From contig DASYXI010000044.1 of the NCBI GenBank assembly GCA_035934995.1, positions 1 through 45,995 on the forward strand: a stretch of 45,995 nt of DNA. The letters are read 5' to 3'. Both the position numbers and the translations under genes were made by a program. The notes beneath the pieces are model-generated. The model saw only the letters and a list, made by a program, of their open reading frames with translations. It did no database searches and was not told the origin of the DNA. The stretch is from REEB95 sp035934995. GTDB lineage: Bacteria > Pseudomonadota > Alphaproteobacteria > ATCC43930 > CGMCC-115725. Position 1 is the first letter of the stretch, and every line of letters starts with the position of its first letter. Shown in pieces: positions 8,425 through 15,309 of the stretch.

Positions 8425-8430
8425 ATTATA
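8425..8430 (-). promoter_or_regulatory. Probable -10 box of egtBD
   Basis: A perfect TATAAT on the minus strand lies about 60 bases upstream of the egtB start and 5' of the longer alternative ATG. A clear -35 is not visible. Confidence 0.4.
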
Positions 8431-8494
8431 AGGGCGACGGGGTTGCGCGCCACCAGCTTGGCGTCACAGTCGCGTGACGCCCGCGTGACCGCGC

Positions 8495-8776
8495 CTAGGA
8501 AACCTGCACGCCTTTCCAAAAGGCCACGCGGCCTTTGATCTCAGCCGCCGCCGGCTTGGGATCGGGATAGGTCCATGCCGCGTCGGCGTTTTCCTTGCCG
8601 CCGGCGACGATCGTGAAATAGCGTGCATCGCCCTTCCACGGACAGGTATAGGTCGAGGCGCTCGGCTTGAGCGCCGACCAATTCACCGCCTCTTGCGGGA
8701 AATAATGGTTGCCTTCGACGATCACCGTCTGATCGCTTTCGGCGATGGTCTCGCCGTTCCACACCGCCTTGACCAT
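8495..8776 (-). CDS. DUF427 domain protein
   Basis: 93 residues from ATG 8776, preferred over ATG 8788 because GGAGG sits 6 bases upstream of the former. The protein matches the DUF427 pattern: a VKAVWNGETIAESDQTVIVEG beta-rich start, YFP at the substrate pocket, then STYTCPWKGDARYFTIVAGG and AAWTYPDPKPAAAEIKGRVAFW. Single-domain DUF427 proteins are ~90-100 residues and have no established biochemical role. No signal peptide, so it is cytoplasmic. It stands alone, upstream of egtBD on the same strand and divergent from the cupin gene. Confidence 0.85.
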   Translation of the reverse strand: MVKAVWNGETIAESDQTVIVEGNHYFPQEAVNWSALKPSASTYTCPWKGDARYFTIVAGGKENADAAWTYPDPKPAAAEIKGRVAFWKGVQVS

Positions 8777-8933
8777 GCGAGCCTCCATGACCCGGACGTT
8801 CCGCCGATCAAGCCGCGAAAAGGGTCCGCGATCTATTTCGTTGCGGCAATCCGGCGTAGAGCGGAAAATCGCGCCCGCTTCCGGTTCGGCAACCGGGCGT
8901 GTAGCGGCTCAATATAACCCAGGGGAGGACACG

Positions 8934-9353
8934 ATGTTCAAACGACTTGCGGTTTTCGCCGCCGCGGCGATCTTCGCGGCAACCATCGGCGGCGGTTCGG
9001 CCGTCGCGCAGCAGGCCGCCCAGACGCAGGGCGGGGTCAAGCGGACCATACTCCAGACCAACGACCTGCCGGGATCCAAGTACGAGATCGTGATGGCGAT
9101 CTCCGAGGTCGGTCCTAACGTCGCGTTTGCCCGCCACACCCATCCGGGCCCCGAGACCGATTACGTCCTGAAAGGAAGCTTGATCCTCGACGCCGAAGGG
9201 CGGCCGGAGCAATCGCTGAAGGCTGGCCAGACCACCTTCGTGCCCGAGGGCGTCGTGCATTGGGGCAAGGCCGGCTCGAAAGGCGCCAAGGTCCTCGCCA
9301 TCTATGTCGTCGAGAAAGGCAAACCGCTCGCCTCGCCGGCGCCAGCGAAATAG
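8934..9353 (+). CDS. Exported cupin-domain protein
   Basis: 139 residues. ATG 8934 follows AGGGGAGGA at good spacing. A signal peptide of about 26 residues ends AVAQ/QAA. The rest is one cupin barrel: motif 1 ARHTHPGPETDYVLKGSL supplies two His and a Glu for metal binding, and motif 2 TTFVPEGVVHWGKAG supplies the third His. Family members range from metal-dependent dioxygenases to sensors; the periplasmic location and small size do not identify a substrate. It is monocistronic and converges on cysS with a 6-base gap. Confidence 0.82.
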   Translation: MFKRLAVFAAAAIFAATIGGGSAVAQQAAQTQGGVKRTILQTNDLPGSKYEIVMAISEVGPNVAFARHTHPGPETDYVLKGSLILDAEGRPEQSLKAGQTTFVPEGVVHWGKAGSKGAKVLAIYVVEKGKPLASPAPAK

Positions 9354-9359
9354 CGCCCG

Positions 9360-10733
9360 TTACCCCGTGCGGCGCCACGTGGTACCGCCGGGGCCGTCCT
9401 CGAGCAGAACGCCGCGCGCGGCGAGCGCGTTGCGGATGCGGTCGGCCTCGGCGAAATCGCGCGCCTTGCGCGCGGCGTTGCGCGCGGCGATCTGCGCTTC
9501 GATCTCGGCGGCGCCAGAATCGCCGCCGGCACCCTTGAGCCAGGATTCCGGCTTCTGCTGCAAGATGCCGAGCAGCTTGCCCGCGTCCAAGAGCGCGCCC
9601 TTGAGCCGCGCTTTCTCGGCAGGCGTCTGGGCCTTGTTGAGCGCGGCCAGATCTTCGTGCAAGGCGGCCAGTGCCAGCGGCGTGTTGAGATCGTCGTCGA
9701 GTGCGCCGCGCGCCTTCGCGCCCTGCCCTTCGGCCGGCACGTCTTCGACCGAACGCAGCGCGAGATAGAACCGGTCGAGCGCGCGCCTGGCCTCGGCCAA
9801 ACGCTCGGCCGTCCAGTCGAGCGGATCGCGGTAATGCGCGGTCAGCATGGCGAAGCGCGCCGCCTCGCCCGGCGCGTCCTTGAGCACGTCGCGGATGGTG
9901 ACGAAATTGCCGTCCGACTTCGCCATCTTGGCGCCGTTCACGGTGACGAAGCCGTTGTGCAGCCAGTATTTGACGAACGGCTTGCCGCCGTGGGCGCAGA
10001 CGCTTTGCGCGATCTCGTTCTCGTGGTGCGGAAAGATCAGATCGAGACCGCCGCCGTGGATGTCGAAGGTCTCGCCAAGGTGGACTTCGCTCATCGCCGA
10101 GCATTCGAGATGCCAGCCCGGCCGGCCGCGGCCCCACGGGCTGTCCCAACCCGGCAGGTCCGGCGGCGACGGCTTCCACAGCACGAAGTCGGCGGGATCG
10201 CGCTTATAAGGCGCGACTTCGACGCGCGCGCCGGCGATCAATTCATCCCGATCCCGTCGCGAAAGCCGTCCATAGCCCGCCATGCTCGGCACGGCGAACA
10301 GCACATGGCCTTCGGCGACATAGGCGTGGCCGGATGTGATCAGCGCTTCGATCAGCTTGATCATCGGCGCGATATGCTGGGTCGCGCGCGGCTCGACGTC
10401 CGGCGGCAGGCAGCCGAGCGCCGCGACGTCCGCGTGGAAGGCGGCGGCGGTGCGCGCGGTCAGCGCCGCGATCGGCTCGTTGTTGGCCTTGGCGGCGGCG
10501 TTGATCTTGTCGTCGACGTCGGTGATGTTGCGCGCGTATTTGACGTGGCCGGCGCCATAGCGATCGCGGAGCACGCGATAAAGCACGTCGAAAACGATCA
10601 CCGGCCGCGCGTTGCCGATATGCGCGAAGTCGTAGACGGTTGGCCCGCAGACATACATCCGCACATTGGCCGCATCCAAGGGCGCAAATTCCTCCTTGCG
10701 GCGGGTCAGCGTGTTGTAAAGCGACAGGGCCAT
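9360..10733 (-). CDS. cysS: Cysteine--tRNA ligase
   Basis: 457 residues, the usual CysRS length. The enzyme charges tRNA-Cys in the cytoplasm. Class I hallmarks are present: CGPTVYDFAHIGNARPVIVFD holds a zinc-binding Cys and the HIGH-like HIGN; GWHLECSAMS and GGGLDLIFPHHENEIAQS hold the other zinc ligands; and KMAKSDGN is the KMSKS loop. The C-terminal helical DALR region ends in the short hinge NALAARGVLLEDGPGGTTWRR. It converges on the cupin gene. The next minus-strand gene upstream starts only 65 bases away, so readthrough from the Mn-transporter unit is conceivable. Confidence 0.97.
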   Translation of the reverse strand: MALSLYNTLTRRKEEFAPLDAANVRMYVCGPTVYDFAHIGNARPVIVFDVLYRVLRDRYGAGHVKYARNITDVDDKINAAAKANNEPIAALTARTAAAFHADVAALGCLPPDVEPRATQHIAPMIKLIEALITSGHAYVAEGHVLFAVPSMAGYGRLSRRDRDELIAGARVEVAPYKRDPADFVLWKPSPPDLPGWDSPWGRGRPGWHLECSAMSEVHLGETFDIHGGGLDLIFPHHENEIAQSVCAHGGKPFVKYWLHNGFVTVNGAKMAKSDGNFVTIRDVLKDAPGEAARFAMLTAHYRDPLDWTAERLAEARRALDRFYLALRSVEDVPAEGQGAKARGALDDDLNTPLALAALHEDLAALNKAQTPAEKARLKGALLDAGKLLGILQQKPESWLKGAGGDSGAAEIEAQIAARNAARKARDFAEADRIRNALAARGVLLEDGPGGTTWRRTG

Positions 10734-10798
10734 GCGGCGGTGGAGTCTCGCGGTTTGCGCGCCAGTCCTAACAAATCGAGCCGACGCGGTCGATACCG

Positions 10799-11377
10799 CT
10801 AGGGCGATCCGGCAAAATACGCGAATGACCGCGCCAGAAACAGCACGCCGAGGACGCCGAAGAGAATCGCCGCGCCGACGTGAATCGCCCGCATCGGCAG
10901 GTGTTTCTCGAAGGCCTTGCCGATAAACACCGCCGGCAGGTTAACGAGCATGAGCCCCGCCGTCGATCCGCCGATCACCGCGAAAAGATTCGGATAGCCG
11001 GCCGCCAGCGCCGCCGTCGCGATTTGGGTCTTGTCGCCCATCTCGGCGACGAAGAACGTCACCAGCGTGGCGATGAACGCGCCGCGATTTTTGGCCGCGA
11101 TCGCCCCGTCATGCGTGTCGGCCTTGAGCGCCCAGACACCCATGGCGACGAGACCCAACCCGACGACGCCGTCGACCAGTCCCGGCGTCAGCAACGCGCC
11201 AAACGTGCGGCCGACAATGCCGGCCAGCACGTGCGCCGCCAGGGTCGCCAGCAACATGCCGGCCAGGATCGGCCACGGCCGGCGATAGCGCACAGCCAGC
11301 ATGAAGGCGATGAGCTGCGTGCGGTCGCCGAGCTCGGCGATCGCTACCGTGACGAACGAGACGAGAAGGGATTCCAT
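10799..11377 (-). CDS. TMEM165/GDT1 (UPF0016) family manganese transporter
   Basis: 192 residues, about six to seven membrane helices in two homologous halves. Each half carries the family signature E-x-G-D-(K/R)-T: ELGDRT at residues 15-20 and EMGDKT at 112-117, whose acidic residues form the cation site. Bacterial members (MneA/MntX-like) export Mn2+. ATG 11377 begins directly at the conserved N-terminus; the open frame extends 80 codons upstream, but that stretch is the riboswitch leader. The leader carries a yybP-ykoY element, which supports Mn2+ as substrate independently of homology. Ca2+/H+ exchange is the alternative function known for eukaryotic relatives. Confidence 0.88.
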   Translation of the reverse strand: MESLLVSFVTVAIAELGDRTQLIAFMLAVRYRRPWPILAGMLLATLAAHVLAGIVGRTFGALLTPGLVDGVVGLGLVAMGVWALKADTHDGAIAAKNRGAFIATLVTFFVAEMGDKTQIATAALAAGYPNLFAVIGGSTAGLMLVNLPAVFIGKAFEKHLPMRAIHVGAAILFGVLGVLFLARSFAYFAGSP

Positions 11378-11444
11378 GCGGGCATCCGGGCCGGGCGGGG
11401 TGAAACCACGGCCGACCCCTCCGCCCAGCAAGCGGAAGGATCGG

Positions 11445-11545
11445 ACCGTTGGTCTCGCCATGCTCGTGAGCCCCATGCACCATGGCCGAAGCCAAGTGTG
11501 TTGACGCATGGCCCGGACAAGCCGGGCGGCTACTCCCCAAGGTGC
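11445..11545 (-). ncRNA. yybP-ykoY manganese riboswitch
   Basis: On the minus strand the leader reads CCTTGGGGAGTAGCC (from 11542), a GC-rich P2-like hairpin around GCCCGGCTTGTCCGGGC, GCGTCAACACACTTGGC, and finally TGGCGAGACCAACGG (11460-11446). GGGGAGTAGC, GTCAACA and GGCGAGACC are the conserved elements of the Mn2+-sensing yybP-ykoY class. It sits 70-170 bases upstream of the Mn transporter start, the expected partner. Downstream, CGATCCTTCCGC can pair with GCGGAGGGGTCG (12-bp stem, 11444-11411), a likely expression-platform hairpin. It lacks a T-run, so control is probably not classical intrinsic termination. Confidence 0.85.
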
Positions 11546-11669
11546 GCGCATCCTAGTGCGGGCGCGTGCGCCCGTCGAGCACGATCCCGAAGCGCAGGCG
11601 CGCGATGCGCGGCGCACCGCTTTGAAAATTCCTTAGGTTCCGAACTATAATCGGCGTGGGAGGACCGCC

Positions 11670-12467
11670 ATGGCCGTCGACGCGAAGCTCCAGCGCCTGA
11701 TCGACCTTGCCGCGCCCTATTGGGCGGGCGAAGCCGAAGTGGTGCGGACCTATTGGAGCGCGCCCATGCGCACGCGCGCGACCGACCTTCTGTGGCTGTC
11801 ACGCCAATGCTTCAAGGAATTCTGGGGCTCGGGCGTCGGCAAGTACGACAAAGGCGGCATCTTCCTCGGCGTGCTCAAGAGCATCGTCGCGCGCGCCGAT
11901 GCGATCGACGTCGGCTTCGACCGGCACGAGATGCTCGAGCTGCTCGAAGGCTTCAAGGCGGAGTTCGCGCATTATTGCGCCTTTGCCGACGTCTACGACG
12001 CGCTCCGGCCGGCCGGGTCACCGCGGCTCAATCCCAAGCTGCTCGAAAGCTGGCCGGACGAAGACGCGCTCACGGCGCTGCGCTTCCACCATCAGGAGCA
12101 GCACGGCGAGATCGGCTTGCGCGCCTGCAAGCTGACCGAAGGCGGCTATTGCGGCCTGTTCCGCGAGGGCATGGCGCTCGCCGGCAAAGGCGGCGTCGAC
12201 GCCAAGATCGCCACCGCCTGCGCGCTGGTCTATGACGACGAATTCGGCCACATGCTCGGCGGCATCGCCAACATCGTCACCGAAGGTTTGAGCGACGCGG
12301 AATGGAAGCTGCTGGGCGACCTGGTGACGGCGCAGCTCCAGCTGCGCATCCGCATGCGCAACGCGCAGTTCAGCCAGCCGCTGTCCGAAGCGCGTGTCGC
12401 CGCCATCTTCCGCGGCGAGATCGAGCCGATCGCGTTCGATTATCGCCGCGCCGGTTTGGCGGCGTAA
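11670..12467 (+). CDS. Uncharacterised protein, possible ferritin-like diiron fold
   Basis: 265 residues, preceded by GGGAGGA with 6-base spacing. I do not recognise a named family. No signal peptide; the composition is helical. Two ExxH motifs stand out: EFAH (E98, H101) and EFGH (E191, H194), with E143/E147 in HHQEQHGEIG between them and E50 before the first. The order E...ExxH...E...ExxH is the ligand pattern of four-helix-bundle diiron proteins (ferritin-like, rubrerythrin, oxygenases). A cluster of aromatic residues near the N-terminus (RTYWSAP, FKEFWGS) could line an active site. It is monocistronic, divergent from the Mn transporter. A redox or oxygenase role is inference only. Confidence 0.75.
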   Translation: MAVDAKLQRLIDLAAPYWAGEAEVVRTYWSAPMRTRATDLLWLSRQCFKEFWGSGVGKYDKGGIFLGVLKSIVARADAIDVGFDRHEMLELLEGFKAEFAHYCAFADVYDALRPAGSPRLNPKLLESWPDEDALTALRFHHQEQHGEIGLRACKLTEGGYCGLFREGMALAGKGGVDAKIATACALVYDDEFGHMLGGIANIVTEGLSDAEWKLLGDLVTAQLQLRIRMRNAQFSQPLSEARVAAIFRGEIEPIAFDYRRAGLAA

Positions 12468-12592
12468 GGCGCTGCACCGCCGCCGAATCCGCCCGCTGGA
12501 ATCATGCCGGGATTTCCGCCATGATTGCGCGACGGCCGATGCCTATAGGGGTGGGCGCGACTGGACAGAGCGAGCGTGCGTTCCCGTTCTTG

Positions 12593-13408
12593 ATGGCCAG
12601 GGGGTCGGTCATGTGGGGGAAGTGCCTTATTGCCTGCGCGGCGTTGGCCGCGCTCGTCGCGGCCGGTCCGGTCCGCGCGCAAACCAGCGATCAGCAGTGG
12701 GATTGGTGCAAAGGCGACAATCCCGATCTGAGCATCGGCGGCTGCACCGCCATCATCCAGTCGGGCCAGGAAACCACGATGAACCTGGCCATCGCCTTTT
12801 ACGACCGCGGCAACGCCTATGACGACAAAGGCTAGTACGACAAGGCGATCGCCGACTATACCCAGGCGCTGCAACTCGATCCGCGGCACGAGACCGCGCT
12901 GGTCAATCGCGGTCTCGCCTATAAGCACAAAGGCGACTACGACCGCGCCATCGCCGATTTCAACGCCGCGCTCGGCCTCAAGCCCGACGACGAAGACGCC
13001 TATATCGATCGCGGCCTGACGTTCGAGAAAAAGAATCAGTACGACCGCGCCGAACAGGATTACGCGCAGGCGATCCGGCTGAAGCCGGACGACGCCGAAG
13101 CCTATGTCGATCGCGGCATCGCCCGGCGGCATCTCGGCCAATACGATCTCGCTCTCGCGGACTACACCCATGCCATCGCGTTGAAGCCCGGCTATTCCGA
13201 CGCCTATTTCAACCGCGGCACCGCCTATTGGTACAAAGAGGATTTCCGCAACGCCGAAAAGGATTTCGACGTTGCGATAAAGATCGACCCCAAGCAGGCG
13301 GACGCCTGGTACTGGCGCGGCCGGTGCAAAGAGAAGCTGGGCGACAAGGCCGGCAGCGACGCCGATATCGCCCATGCGCGCGCGCTCGCTCGATCCATCG
13401 ATCGGTAA
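12593..13408 (+). pseudogene. TPR-repeat exported protein interrupted by an in-frame TAG
   Basis: One reading frame runs from ATG 12593 (or 12611, which begins the signal peptide MWGKCLIACAALAALVAA) to TAA 13408, interrupted only by TAG at 12833-12835. Before the stop: signal peptide, DWCKGDNPDLSIGGCTAIIQSG (two Cys), and the first TPR helix FYDRGNAYDDKG. After it, YDKAIADYTQAL and further repeats continue without any gap, about six TPRs in all, such as YDRAIADFNAALGLKPDDEDAY. Sister repeats have a Gln at the interrupted position (NQYDRAE, GQYDLAL), so one C-to-T change from CAG explains the stop. Either a recent pseudogene, a sequencing error, or a suppressed codon. The family is the common alphaproteobacterial secreted TPR protein. 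Confidence 0.8.
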
Positions 13409-13440
13409 ATGAACGCCATGTGTCATCGCGGAGGACAGAC

Positions 13441-13848
13441 ATGAGCAAGAACGGACGACTGACTTGGAACCAGCTTTTGTTCGCCGTTGAAGGCCGCGCC
13501 ACGCGTTTCGATTATTGGATGCGCTGGGTGTTGCCCTATTTCATCGGCGCCTTCATCGCCGCCGTTCTCGACGACGTGCTCGGAACCGTCAACCCGGCGG
13601 GCGGCCTCGGCGTCATCATGGTCATCTATTTCATCGCCGCGATTTGGCCGAACCTGGCCGTGAGTATCAAGCGTTGCCACGACCGCGGCCGCTCGGGCTG
13701 GTTCATTCTGATCAGCCTGATTCCGATCGTCGGCGGCATCTGGCTGCTGGTCGAGCTCGGCTTTTTGCGGGGGACAATCGGTTCGAACCGGTTCGGCCCC
13801 GATCCGCTCGACGGCATGGCAGGCGCCGCCGCCGGCATCACGACCTAG
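13441..13848 (+). CDS. DUF805 membrane protein
   Basis: 135 residues; GGAGGA lies 7 bases before ATG 13441. DUF805 proteins are small inner-membrane proteins with about four helices. Visible features are the N-terminal amphipathic FAVEGRATRFDYWMRWVLPYF (the usual GRxxRxxYW motif), helices VLPYFIGAFIAAVL, GVIMVIYFIAAIWP and WFILISLIPIVGGIWLLVEL, the conserved loop SIKRCHDRGRSGWF, and the short C-terminal GSNRFGPDP. Function is unknown. It follows the TPR gene by 32 bases, so the two probably share a transcript. Confidence 0.9.
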   Translation: MSKNGRLTWNQLLFAVEGRATRFDYWMRWVLPYFIGAFIAAVLDDVLGTVNPAGGLGVIMVIYFIAAIWPNLAVSIKRCHDRGRSGWFILISLIPIVGGIWLLVELGFLRGTIGSNRFGPDPLDGMAGAAAGITT

Positions 13849-13943
13849 TTACGGCCGCCACCATCGCACTGCGCTAAGATCGGTGGTGTACGGGCCCAAG
13901 CGCGGGTCGGTTGCCGACGAGGAGGTTGCGATGGGGCTGAACC

Positions 13944-14198
13944 GTGCGCGGTAGGGCATGGCGGCTCGTGATGGCGCTGGCGGCCGTTGCCGCCCTCGCC
14001 GGCTGTGTCAGCGATGCCGAGCTGCGGCAGCAGGATCAGGCGCAGTGCACGTCGTACGGCTTCAAGCCAGGCACCGATGCGTTCGCCCAGTGCCTGCAGC
14101 AGGAAAATCTCGCGCGCCGCTATCAGCTCGAGCAGTACCAGGCGTGGCCCGGTCCGCCCTATTGGTGGAACATGCCGCTGCCTCCGCCGCCGCGATAA
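13944..14198 (+). CDS. Small lipoprotein
   Basis: 84 residues from GTG 13944 (or 75 from ATG 13971). The signal peptide ends in the lipobox LAGC, so Cys is lipidated and the mature protein is membrane-anchored. The mature part QCTSYGFKPGTDAFAQCLQQE has two cysteines spaced 15 apart, a pattern common in short alphaproteobacterial lipoproteins of unknown role; the tail is Pro/Trp-rich (WPGPPYWWNMPLPPPPR). The only strong ribosome site, GGAGG at 13921, is better spaced for an ATG at 13931 in another frame that encodes just seven codons and ends across the GTG. This could be a leader peptide or a start-site shift. Confidence 0.72.
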   Translation: MRGRAWRLVMALAAVAALAGCVSDAELRQQDQAQCTSYGFKPGTDAFAQCLQQENLARRYQLEQYQAWPGPPYWWNMPLPPPPR

Positions 14199-14244
14199 GC
14201 GCCACGGTCGCCGCGCTCGGACAGCGCTATACGAAGCGCGCTTC

Positions 14245-15306
14245 ATGCCTTATAAATTACGCAGCGTGCCTGGATCGCATCGGGGGGAGTTGTTGCGACA
14301 CGATATAAGGCCGTTCCTTTCCGTTGCGGCGTTTTCCGTCCTGTCTCTCGCATGGGTCGCATCGGCGACCGTCGCGAAAGCGCAGCCGCCTGCCGATCCA
14401 GAAGGCATCTGGACGTTGCAGGACGAGAACTCGTCGATCGCGACCGCACACCTCCGGGACAAATATTACGTCAACGGCTTGCGGCTCGGTTACACGTCGC
14501 CGACCGATAAGCTGCCGGCCTCGCTGGAGAATTTCGACAACTGGATGTGGGGGCCGGGGCGCAGCCGCTGGGCGCTCGACTTCGCGCAGCAGATGTACAC
14601 GCCGGCCAACGTCAACATCACGCCGCCCGATCCGCGCGACCGACCCTATGCCGGCGTTTTGACCGGCACGTTCTCGCTGCTGCACGACACCGATTCTTCG
14701 CGCAGCATCCTGGGCGTTCAGGCCGGCGTCGTCGGACCCGCCGCGCTGGCCAAGCAGGTGCAAAACGACTTCCACAGCCTTGTCGGCTATAACGCGAGCA
14801 AGGGTTGGAATTACCAGATCAAAAACGAGCCGGTGCTCGACCTGCTGGCGACGAAAATCTGGCGCGTGCCGCTGCTGAACGACGGTCTGCAAATGGATGT
14901 GCTGCCCGAGATCGCGGGCGGCGCCGGCAATCTGCGGGTTTATGGACTGGCCGGATCGGTGCTGCGGATCGGCCAGGGCCTCGCTGCCGATTACGGCGTG
15001 GCGCGCATCAATCCCGGCTTGAGCGGCACCGACGTTTACCAGCCGACGCGTACGTTCTCGTGGTACTTCTTCGTCGGCGCCGACGGCCAGGCCGTGGCGC
15101 GCGACATCACCATCGACGGCAACACGTTCCGGACGAGCGCGCATGCCAGCCGGCAGCCCTTCGTCGGCGAGTTCGAGGCCGGCCTCGCCTTCATCCTCGG
15201 CCGCGTGCGGCTGTCTTACACGCAGGTCGTCCAGACCGAAGAGATCAAGGGCCAGCAAGGCGGCCCGCATCAATTCGGCTCGCTGGCGCTGTCGGTGCGC
15301 TACTAG
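14245..15306 (+). CDS. LpxR-like outer-membrane protein (DUF2219)
   Basis: 353 residues from ATG 14245; the strong GGGGGGAG at 14282-14288 instead favours TTG 14290 or 14293, which would start just before the signal peptide (LSVAAFSVLSLAWVASATVAKA). The mature part is a beta-barrel ending in aromatic residues (LSVRY), as outer-membrane proteins do. Family blocks: DENSSIATAHLRDKYYVNGLRLGYTS, FAQQMYTPAN, DRPYAGVLTG, and QVQNDFHSLVG. LpxR removes the 3'-acyloxyacyl chain from lipid A. The catalytic His aligns (H177) and Asn is present (N62), but the Asp and Thr known from Salmonella LpxR appear as S63 and V76, so activity is doubtful. Confidence 0.82.
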   Translation: MPYKLRSVPGSHRGELLRHDIRPFLSVAAFSVLSLAWVASATVAKAQPPADPEGIWTLQDENSSIATAHLRDKYYVNGLRLGYTSPTDKLPASLENFDNWMWGPGRSRWALDFAQQMYTPANVNITPPDPRDRPYAGVLTGTFSLLHDTDSSRSILGVQAGVVGPAALAKQVQNDFHSLVGYNASKGWNYQIKNEPVLDLLATKIWRVPLLNDGLQMDVLPEIAGGAGNLRVYGLAGSVLRIGQGLAADYGVARINPGLSGTDVYQPTRTFSWYFFVGADGQAVARDITIDGNTFRTSAHASRQPFVGEFEAGLAFILGRVRLSYTQVVQTEEIKGQQGGPHQFGSLALSVRY

Positions 15307-15309
15307 ACT

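Noticed and set aside
11378..11617. 80-codon N-terminal extension of the Mn transporter
   Set aside because: The stretch is the riboswitch leader; the conserved protein starts at MESLLVSF and the extension has no membrane or signal character.
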